Shown here: positions 58,089 through 64,000 of the stretch, one piece after another
Layout: every line of letters begins with the position of its first letter
How positions within the stretch are numbered: the stretch's first letter is position 1
Source: Bin87 sp965262485
GTDB lineage: Bacteria; Chloroflexota; Dehalococcoidia; Lucifugimonadales; UBA3495
NCBI GenBank assembly: GCA_965262485.1
Contig: OZ253540.1
Span: 868,001-932,000, forward strand
Length of the DNA: 64,000 nt
Direction of reading: 5' to 3'
The notes under the pieces: model-generated
The model's input: the letters and a program-made list of their open reading frames with translations, nothing else
Database searches by the model: none
What the model was told of the DNA's origin: nothing
Program-made: the position numbers and the translations under genes

Positions 58089-59075
58089 ATGTCGGTCATT
58101 ACCTATAGAGATGCCGTTTCTGCCGCTTTGCGTGAGGCCCTGGACGAAGACGAACGTGTTTTCCTCATGGGTGAGGATATCGGACCTTACGGGGGCGCAT
58201 TCGCCGTAACGAAAGGGTTTTGGGAACAATACGGCAAACGCCGGATCAAAGACTCCCCGCTGGCCGAATCCGTCATTGTCGGCGCCGGCGTTGGAGCCGC
58301 GATGGCCGGTCTGCGCCCGGTGGTCGAGCTGATGACCATCAACTTCAGCCTGCTGGCAATGGACCAGATAGTGAACCACGCCGCCAAGATTCGCTACATG
58401 TCGGGCGGGCAATTCACCATACCGTTGATCGTTCGCACCGTTACCGGCGCGGGAGCATCTGTCGGCGCCACGCATTCGCAATCGTTTGAAGGTTGGTTCG
58501 CCTCCGTTCCCGGGCTCACTGTGGTCACGCCGGCCACACCGCGCGATGTGATTGGGCTGTTCCGTACCTGCCGGGATCTCAACGACCCGGTGATGTTTGT
58601 GGAGCACATTCTCCTGTACAGCACTCGTGGAGAGGCTCCCGATGACGCCGATTTTCGCATACCCATCGGACAGGCCGAAGTGCGCCGGGTGGGAAAACAC
58701 ATCACCCTTTGTGGGTATTCCCGGATGGCGTTGGTGGCAGAACAGGCGGCAGACATCCTGGCTCAGGAAGGCATTGAGGCCGACGTTATCGACCTGCGAT
58801 GTCTCCGGCCCCTGGACATGGAAACTGTGATCGATTCGGTCAAAAAGACACACCGCGCCGTCATGGTGGAGGAAACCACTCGGCTCGGCGGCTTTGCCGG
58901 CGAATTGGTCTCGCAGATCCAGGAAGAAGCGTTCGATTACCTGGACGCTCCCGTCGCCCGCGTGGCCGGCGCCGAAGTACCCATGCCATACTCGTTCCCT
59001 CTGGAACAGTTGGCAATTCCCGATGCCCACCGCGTCGCGGCGGCGGCCCGCAAGCTGCTCAACCGCTCCGCCTGA
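58089..59075 (+). CDS. pdhB: Pyruvate dehydrogenase E1 component, beta subunit
   Basis: 328 residues with ITYRDAVSAALREALDED at the N-terminus, the catalytic Glu region FLMGEDIGPYGGAFAVT near residue 26, FEGWFASVPGLTVVTPATP near residue 138 and the transketolase C-terminal domain (ITLCGYSRMALVAEQAAD, then DVIDLRCLRPLDMETV). It pairs with PdhA to form the alpha2beta2 E1. CGAGAGGATT gives a weak ribosome-binding site. Short gaps to both neighbours mark it as part of the same operon. Confidence 0.93.
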   Translation: MSVITYRDAVSAALREALDEDERVFLMGEDIGPYGGAFAVTKGFWEQYGKRRIKDSPLAESVIVGAGVGAAMAGLRPVVELMTINFSLLAMDQIVNHAAKIRYMSGGQFTIPLIVRTVTGAGASVGATHSQSFEGWFASVPGLTVVTPATPRDVIGLFRTCRDLNDPVMFVEHILLYSTRGEAPDDADFRIPIGQAEVRRVGKHITLCGYSRMALVAEQAADILAQEGIEADVIDLRCLRPLDMETVIDSVKKTHRAVMVEETTRLGGFAGELVSQIQEEAFDYLDAPVARVAGAEVPMPYSFPLEQLAIPDAHRVAAAARKLLNRSA

Positions 59076-59107
59076 ACCCAACGGGAGGTCGCCGCCCACG
59101 TCTGAAC

Positions 59108-59299
59108 ATGGCTCAAAACAGGAGTGGAAGCGGGTGCGGAGGCTGTTTAGAGCTGATCTTCGTTCTGATCATATTCGGGCTGCCCGCTTTGCTCGTATTT
59201 CTCTTGACTAACCGGAAGTGGATTCCGACAATCATTATCGGTATATTGACCTGGATTTTCCTGGGCGGATGGCTGGTCATCTTCAACCCCATACCGTAA
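59108..59299 (+). CDS. Small two-span membrane protein inside the PDH operon
   Basis: 63 residues. After a short start with GSGCGGCLE (a CxxC), two hydrophobic helices, LIFVLIIFGLPALLVFLL (about 18-35) and TIIIGILTWIFLGGWLVIF (about 42-60), are separated by a basic turn, as in the YqaE/Pmp3 superfamily, although I cannot confirm that family. It lies between E1beta and E2, 32 and 38 bases from them, in the right strand and spacing to be co-transcribed. Ribosome-binding site is poor. Function unknown; it might anchor something at the membrane. Confidence 0.6.
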   Translation: MAQNRSGSGCGGCLELIFVLIIFGLPALLVFLLTNRKWIPTIIIGILTWIFLGGWLVIFNPIP

Positions 59300-59337
59300 A
59301 CCCGCCCAGGCGCTCCCGAGAACACAAGGAGAACCCG

Positions 59338-60555
59338 ATGGCTACCAACGTAGTGATGCCGCAGATGGGCTACGATATGCGAGAAGGCACCGTGGTTCGC
59401 TGGTATAAACAGGAAGGCGAAACGATAAATCGCGGCGAGGTTATCGCCGACATCGAAACTGACAAGGCAACGGTGGAATTCGAGGCCTACACCGGCGGCG
59501 TCCTGGGAAGAATCGTGGCGGCTGAGGGTGTGGCGGTGCCGGTGGGCAACCTCATCGCCATCATCACCGAGCCGGGCGAAGCTGTGCCTGAACCTGCTGT
59601 TGCGGCGCCACCGGCGGCTGCCGAACCTGCTCCCGCTCCAACCCCTGAACCCGCCGCAGTGGCGGCTCCGCCCGCCGTCGCCCCGCCGGCCGACGGCCAG
59701 GTACGCGCGTCTCCCATCGCCAGGCGTCTGGCCCGCGAGCGCGGCATCGATCTCGCCCTGCTGACCGGAACCGGACCCAATGGCCGCGTGGTGGAACAGG
59801 ATGTCCTTGATTACCAACCCGCCGCAGAAACCGCGCCAGCGCCGGCTGCTGCATCCGCAGTTGCCGCCCCGGCGGATTCGCGCATCGAGCTCAGCCGAAT
59901 GCGGCAGACCATCGCTCGCGTTACCGCCGATAGCAAGTCGACTGCGCCACATTTCTACGTGACCGCAGAAATCGACATGGGCAAGGCGATGGCCCTGCGG
60001 CGCGACGTGAACGACGACGCCGCGCCCGAAAATCGGGTATCTGTCAACGATCTGATGGTCAAGGCGTGTGCGTTGGCGCTGGCCGCACACCCGAAGTTCA
60101 ATTCCTTCTTCCGTGGCGACCACCTGGAAGTTCACGGAGCAATGAACATCGGGATCGCCATCGCCCTGGAAACCGGTTTGATTCTGCCCGGTGTCAGCAA
60201 TTGTGAGAGCAAGACCCTGTTGCAGATCGCTGCCGCCACCAAAGACCTCATCGACCGGGCGAACAATGGGTCGCTGCGCAACGAAGAGTACAGCTCAACC
60301 ACGTTCAGCATCAGCAACATGGGGATGTTCGACGTGGAGAGTTTCACCGCAATCATTTATCCGCCCCATGCCGCGATTCTTGCCGTGGGCAGCGTCAAAG
60401 AGCAGCCCGTGGTTCGCGACGGGCAACTGGCGGTCGGGCAAATGATGAAGGCTACGTTGTCCACCGACCATCGCGTGGCCGACGGCGCCGAGGCCGCCAT
60501 GTTCCTGATGGAAATCAAGCGCGTGCTCGAAAACCCGGTTGCGCTGCTTTTGTAA
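59338..60555 (+). CDS. pdhC: Dihydrolipoyl acyltransferase (PDH E2)
   Basis: 405 residues. One lipoyl domain (NVVMPQMGYDMREGTVVRWY; lipoyl Lys in IETDKATVEFE, near residue 44), an Ala/Pro-rich linker (about 82-118), the E3/E1-binding domain (ASPIARRLARERGIDLALL with GTGPNGRVVEQD, near residues 122-157), a second Ala/Pro linker and the catalytic acyltransferase domain ending with TDHRVADGAEAAMFL (active-site His, near residue 378). It transfers the acetyl group to CoA. AAGGAGAA supports ATG 59338. Last PDH gene; R-M genes follow 16 bases later. Confidence 0.95.
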   Translation: MATNVVMPQMGYDMREGTVVRWYKQEGETINRGEVIADIETDKATVEFEAYTGGVLGRIVAAEGVAVPVGNLIAIITEPGEAVPEPAVAAPPAAAEPAPAPTPEPAAVAAPPAVAPPADGQVRASPIARRLARERGIDLALLTGTGPNGRVVEQDVLDYQPAAETAPAPAAASAVAAPADSRIELSRMRQTIARVTADSKSTAPHFYVTAEIDMGKAMALRRDVNDDAAPENRVSVNDLMVKACALALAAHPKFNSFFRGDHLEVHGAMNIGIAIALETGLILPGVSNCESKTLLQIAAATKDLIDRANNGSLRNEEYSSTTFSISNMGMFDVESFTAIIYPPHAAILAVGSVKEQPVVRDGQLAVGQMMKATLSTDHRVADGAEAAMFLMEIKRVLENPVALLL

Positions 60556-60571
60556 TTTTGGACGGTGCTTT

Positions 60572-61309
60572 ATGAATAGAGTGAACGTTTGGGAACCTGC
60601 CGACGTTTTGCAAACTTTGACGACAGCAGCTGATGTTGCCTTGCCCGTTACTACCACCATCCTAGATCCTTGGTATAACAAGGGAGTAGGCGGTCAGCGT
60701 GAGGATTATGACGACTGGCTCAACATCGTCATCGGCGAGGCAGCTAAGGTATCGCAGCACATATTTGTCTGGGGATTTCCGGAAATTGTCGCTAATCAGG
60801 TTTCACGCTTGCCGAAAGGGTTCAAACTCACTGCATGGCTGACGTGGTATTACAAAAATTGTCCGTCCGTCATCAGAGGATGGCGTTCCGCTCAAAACAC
60901 CTGCTTACATATTTCGGCGGAGGGTTCAACCACGTACCCTGAGAATTTTCTAAACGCCCAACAACTTGAGCGTTTTAAAACACGCAAAATGCGGTTCGTT
61001 CCCGGCCCACCTTCGGTTTTGGAAGCTCCGCTGAATGTCGGATTTGTGGGGAAAGCCGAGCAAACTGGACACCCTGCACAAAAACCGTTGTCGGTGATCA
61101 AGCCATTGTTGTTGATGACGACACAAGAGGGCGACTTAGTACTTGACCCGATGTGTGGTTCTGGCACTACTGGCGAGGCATGCTTACAGCTGAATCGAGA
61201 TGCGATCCTTTGCGATGAAAGTCAGCAGTGGGTTGACGTATCGCGTGAGCGAATCAAAGGATATGTTGATCGTAGAGATATGAATATGGCACTGGCTATC
61301 GAGATTTGA
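60572..61309 (+). CDS. DNA methyltransferase of restriction-modification system (beta-type, N4/N6)
   Basis: 245 residues. The catalytic motif IV reads LDPWYNKG at residue 31 onward and the SAM-binding motif I (DPMCGSGTTGEACLQ) lies near residue 192, so the order IV then I marks the beta class of amino-methyltransferases; HPAQKPLSVIKPLLL before motif I is also typical. DPWY instead of DPPY is unusual. It methylates adenine N6 or cytosine N4 at the site cut by the adjacent endonuclease. The stretch is clearly more AT-rich than the flanking PDH genes. It starts 16 bases after pdhC with no ribosome-binding site; the stop overlaps the next start (TTGA). Confidence 0.85.
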   Translation: MNRVNVWEPADVLQTLTTAADVALPVTTTILDPWYNKGVGGQREDYDDWLNIVIGEAAKVSQHIFVWGFPEIVANQVSRLPKGFKLTAWLTWYYKNCPSVIRGWRSAQNTCLHISAEGSTTYPENFLNAQQLERFKTRKMRFVPGPPSVLEAPLNVGFVGKAEQTGHPAQKPLSVIKPLLLMTTQEGDLVLDPMCGSGTTGEACLQLNRDAILCDESQQWVDVSRERIKGYVDRRDMNMALAIEI

Positions 61310-61956
61310 GCGATCGTGACGCAGAGGTCAAGGGTCCGTACGATCAGCGCTCAGTACGAGCGCGTATTGAGGCATTCTTTCTCGACAACATTGGGAAGGT
61401 AGCTACCCGTGAGCAAATCATTGAGGTCGCGACCGACCCTAGGACAGGAAGACAGCCGGAGAATTGGCACCAGCGTTTGTCCGAATTGAGAACCGATTCC
61501 GGTTATACGATACTTTCTTGGCGGAACAGGGGAGACCTCAAAGTTTCTGAATATCTCATGCCAAGCGCAGAGATGCGCAGCCAAGCCTCGGGGCGCGTAA
61601 GGCCCACAGCACATGCATGGGAAGAGGCGTTGAAAACCGCGAATTTCAGATGCGCTTGGAATGATTCAGGCGTTGTATGCGGTCTTCGTCACGGCGACAT
61701 TGATCCAGTCGGTGGCGGTACTGTACGATTGACTCCCGATCACAAGCTGCCGCATTCCATCAGCTCAGAAACCGATCCTAACGACCCTGATAAATGGCAA
61801 CCACTGTGCGGGCGGCACCAAGTGATGAAAAAGAACTATTGGGACGACGAGACTGGTTGGTTGAATGTAGTTGCAATTGTACAATCCGCTTCGGAAACCC
61901 AGAAACGGCAGGTTCTAGAATTTTTGACCGACTATTTTCGCACCGACGGAAGCTAA
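61306..61956 (+). CDS. HNH-type restriction endonuclease (predicted)
   Basis: 216 residues. N-terminal part (ARIEAFFLDNIGKVATREQI, then LSELRTDSGYTILSWR) resembles the winged-helix DNA-reading domains of several Type II enzymes. The C-terminal part is an HNH nuclease with a zinc site: RCAWNDSGVVCGL (two Cys, near residue 117), LTPDHKLPHS (Asp-His, near residue 147) and PLCGRHQVMKKNYWDD (Cys, His, near residue 167). It starts at the TTG that overlaps the methyltransferase stop, so the pair is coupled. Recognition site cannot be read from the sequence. AT-rich like its partner, suggesting joint acquisition. Confidence 0.75.
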   Translation: MSDRDAEVKGPYDQRSVRARIEAFFLDNIGKVATREQIIEVATDPRTGRQPENWHQRLSELRTDSGYTILSWRNRGDLKVSEYLMPSAEMRSQASGRVRPTAHAWEEALKTANFRCAWNDSGVVCGLRHGDIDPVGGGTVRLTPDHKLPHSISSETDPNDPDKWQPLCGRHQVMKKNYWDDETGWLNVVAIVQSASETQKRQVLEFLTDYFRTDGS

Positions 61957-61970
61957 TTTAGGAGCCAACC

Positions 61971-63611
61971 ATGGCACAAATGACCGGCGGCCAGGCCGTG
62001 GTCCAATCTTTGAAGGCCCAGGGTGTCGACACCGTGTTCGGCATCATATCGGTGCACACACTGGACCTGTTTGATGCGCTGTTCGAATACCAGGACGACG
62101 TCCGTTTCATCGGGGGCCGTCTGGAATTGGGCTGTGGATACATGGCTGACGGCTATTCCCGCGCCACCGGCAAACCGGGCGTCCTGCTGACCAGCACCGG
62201 GCCCGGCGCTGCCGATTCAATGGGCGCGATGGGCGAGGCGTACTTCTCGGCGTCGTCGATCCTGCAGGTCACTACCAATGTGGAAACCGAGTTCATCGGC
62301 ACCGGCAAGATGGCAACCCACGAGACCAAAGACCAGTTGGCCATGTTCGCCGCCGTAACCGACTGGAATGCTCAGATCGGCCAGATCGAATCAATACCGG
62401 ACCACTTCGTCGAGGCGTTTGTCCGTTTTAAGGAACGTCGCCCCAGGCCCATCGAGCTGGAAGTTCCCACCGACCTCCTGGGACAGCAGGCCGATGTCGA
62501 AGTGCTGCAACCCCGTCAACCCGACGTGCCACAGGGTGATCCGGTGCAGGTCGAACGGGCCTGGAACCTGCTCCGCAACGCGAAACGTCCGGTTATTTTC
62601 CTCGGGGAAGAAATCCACACCACGGGCGGAGCTGAAGATATCTTCCGGTTGGCGGAGCGGCTGGGCGCACCGGTGGTAACGGGCGACGGCGCGAAGGGCA
62701 CCTTCCCGGAAAACCATCCGCTGTCCCTTGGGATGGCGCTTGGCAACCGGATCTGGGGCCAAAACCCGGTGTTGGATTGGATGGGAGATTGCGATGTCGC
62801 GCTGGTGTTGGGTAGCAATCTGCCCTACCGTTCCACCTCCGGCGTTGGCTTGAAATTGCCCCCAACCGTAATTCACGTTCTGTTGGACGGCGATTACATC
62901 GGCAGGAACTACGAAACCCAGGTTCCCATCGCAGCCAATAGCGGAGCAGTGGTGCGCCAGTTCCTTGGCGCTGCCGGCGCCACCGACATCAGTGTCGGCG
63001 ATGCGTACGGTCGCGAGGTTGCCGAGCTGAAACAGCGGATATACGACGGCCTGCAACAGCAATGGGGCCCGGAATTGCGCGCTTGGGAGTCGATCCGGTC
63101 CGTCATACCCGACGACACCATCTTTTCCCTGGACGCCACCGTACCCGCCAATCGCGCGGTGCGATGCCTACAGATGAACCGCCCTCGCAGTTACATGTAC
63201 CCCCACGGATGGGCTGGCCTGGGTTTTGGGTTTCCCGCGGCCATGGGCGCTAAAGTCGGACGGCCGCAATCCCCGGTCATCTGCGTAACCGGCGACGGCG
63301 GGTTTCAGTACAACGCGCAAGAGTTGGGAACGGCCGTTCAATACGGCATCAACCCCATCGTAATGGTCTTCAACGATAGCGCCTGGGGCGTACTCAAGGG
63401 CTACCAGAAGGATCGGGGCAGCCGCCAGATGGCTACCGATCTGGTCAATCCTGATTTCATAAAGCTGTTTGATTCATACGGGATTGGTGGCGCCAGGGTA
63501 CACAACGTCAGCGAAATGACCCGCGCCGTGGAAGACGCCGTCCGGGCCGACCGTATTCACCTCATTGAAGTCGTGATGCCCGATGGATTCCCCGCTTTTT
63601 GTGGAGTTTAA
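61971..63611 (+). CDS. Acetolactate synthase-like TPP-dependent enzyme
   Basis: 546 residues, the third TPP paralogue here. The catalytic Glu is E52 in GGRLELGCGYMADGYSR, with the Arg two residues before it and Gly/Cys in place of the usual Ala residues. The middle domain has KRPVIFLGEEIHTTGGAED, and the diphosphate motif runs from GDGGFQYNAQELG to VFNDSAWG near residues 440-470. It belongs to the ALS/glyoxylate carboligase/sulfoacetaldehyde acetyltransferase superfamily; no small subunit is adjacent. TAGGAGC precedes ATG 61971. It sits immediately behind the R-M pair and 3 bases before a methyltransferase gene. Confidence 0.88.
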   Translation: MAQMTGGQAVVQSLKAQGVDTVFGIISVHTLDLFDALFEYQDDVRFIGGRLELGCGYMADGYSRATGKPGVLLTSTGPGAADSMGAMGEAYFSASSILQVTTNVETEFIGTGKMATHETKDQLAMFAAVTDWNAQIGQIESIPDHFVEAFVRFKERRPRPIELEVPTDLLGQQADVEVLQPRQPDVPQGDPVQVERAWNLLRNAKRPVIFLGEEIHTTGGAEDIFRLAERLGAPVVTGDGAKGTFPENHPLSLGMALGNRIWGQNPVLDWMGDCDVALVLGSNLPYRSTSGVGLKLPPTVIHVLLDGDYIGRNYETQVPIAANSGAVVRQFLGAAGATDISVGDAYGREVAELKQRIYDGLQQQWGPELRAWESIRSVIPDDTIFSLDATVPANRAVRCLQMNRPRSYMYPHGWAGLGFGFPAAMGAKVGRPQSPVICVTGDGGFQYNAQELGTAVQYGINPIVMVFNDSAWGVLKGYQKDRGSRQMATDLVNPDFIKLFDSYGIGGARVHNVSEMTRAVEDAVRADRIHLIEVVMPDGFPAFCGV

Positions 63612-63614
63612 GGC

Positions 63615-64000
63615 ATGGCTACAGACCACCGTGATCACACCGAAACCGTTCGCGAACAGTTCCGGATCCAGTCGGGTCAGTTCGAGCAACAGATCGGTGG
63701 GCTGAGTAACAGCGCCATTGGGCCGTGGATTCTGGCAAACCTGGGCCTCACCGGCTCTGAATCCGTGTTGGACGTGGCCACTGGAACCGGGTTGATGGCC
63801 CGCGATCTGGCTGGTCATGTGAAACACGTTACCGGCATAGATGTAACCCCGGAGATGTTGCAGCACGCCCGGGAGTTGGCGGCCGGCGCCGGAATCCCCA
63901 ACATCCACTTCGACGATGGCGATGCCACCGCCTTGCCCTACGCCGATGATCAATTCGACATGGTGATCAGCCGTATCGCCGTCCACCACTTCGCCGACCC
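63615..64000 (+). CDS. Class I SAM-dependent methyltransferase, N-terminal part (cut by window edge)
   Basis: At least 128 residues are visible. VREQFRIQSGQFEQQIGG resembles the N-terminus of UbiE/MenG-like methyltransferases; the SAM-binding motif I reads VLDVATGTGLMARDLAG near residue 53, acidic motif II ITGIDVTPEMLQ near 76 and motif III DATALPYADDQFDMVISRI. It would methylate a small molecule or quinone. It starts 3 bases after the TPP enzyme stop (TAAGGCATG), so it is in the same operon. The C-terminal half is outside the window. Confidence 0.85.
   Translation, partial: MATDHRDHTETVREQFRIQSGQFEQQIGGLSNSAIGPWILANLGLTGSESVLDVATGTGLMARDLAGHVKHVTGIDVTPEMLQHARELAAGAGIPNIHFDDGDATALPYADDQFDMVISRIAVHHFAD

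Overview
The window looks like a chromosomal segment of a GC-rich Chloroflexota bacterium, most plausibly of the Dehalococcoidia/SAR202-like lineages. This is an inference from gene content: a lipoprotein with a TPTPTP-type linker and RCC1 repeats, several CaiB/BaiF, TPP-enzyme and 2-hydroxyacid genes, both a ferredoxin-type oxoacid oxidoreductase and a pyruvate dehydrogenase, lutABC, and many short palindromic repeats. No 16S gene or other taxonomic marker is present, so the placement is tentative.

Layout. 1-10 kb: a partial MeaB GTPase, an SDR, cysteinyl-tRNA synthetase fused to a glycosyltransferase (with a frameshift), a double CaiB/BaiF CoA-transferase, an FAD oxidoreductase, FmdB and DUF971 small proteins, and an acetolactate-synthase-like TPP enzyme. 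10-16.5 kb: two small unknown genes, a porGD-porA-porB oxoacid:ferredoxin oxidoreductase operon, and an FMN 2-hydroxyacid oxidase. 16.5-21.3 kb, minus strand: hydrolase, TenA, PIG-L deacetylase, hotdog protein, TPR protein and GNAT. 21.5-27 kb: M20 peptidase, RNase D, HpcH aldolase, and a thiolase/OB-fold pair. 27-33.5 kb: 14-repeat RCC1 lipoprotein, a deoxyribosyltransferase-like conflict protein, small membrane proteins, an acyl-CoA ligase, an unusual P-II and an EVE protein. 33.5-37 kb: benzoylformate-decarboxylase-like enzyme, a BrnT toxin with a BrnA-like antitoxin fused to a VOC domain, and a hydrolase. 37-46 kb: a DMT-like membrane protein, cysteine desulfurase, lipoprotein, polyprenol/diacylglycerol kinase-like protein, two tandem M20 amidohydrolases, glycerate kinase and an SRPBCC protein. 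46-50 kb: lutABC followed by an MNT/HEPN pair. 50-55 kb: a conserved unknown, tRNA-Sec, thioredoxin, a TrmA-Maf fusion, and Tat genes. 55.5-64 kb: a pyruvate dehydrogenase operon (E3, E1alpha, E1beta, small membrane protein, E2), then a restriction-modification pair, another TPP enzyme and a partial methyltransferase.

The metabolic genes point to oxidation of small organic acids: a 2-hydroxyacid oxidase and LutABC make 2-oxoacids, which PFOR-type and PDH complexes and three separate TPP enzymes can consume. HpcH aldolase and glycerate kinase fit C2/C3 hydroxyacid routes, and CoA-transferase, ligase and thiolase genes handle CoA esters. Around these sit typical genome-flux features: BrnT/A, MNT/HEPN, an R-M pair, and at least eight small inverted-repeat elements. 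The elements combine a few palindromic cores with different terminal tips, and two of them start exactly at the CTAG that holds the stop codon of the gene upstream.

Five gene fusions in 64 kb (CysRS-GT2, CaiB-CaiB, PorG-PorD, BrnA-VOC, TrmA-Maf) are the most distinctive property of this window.
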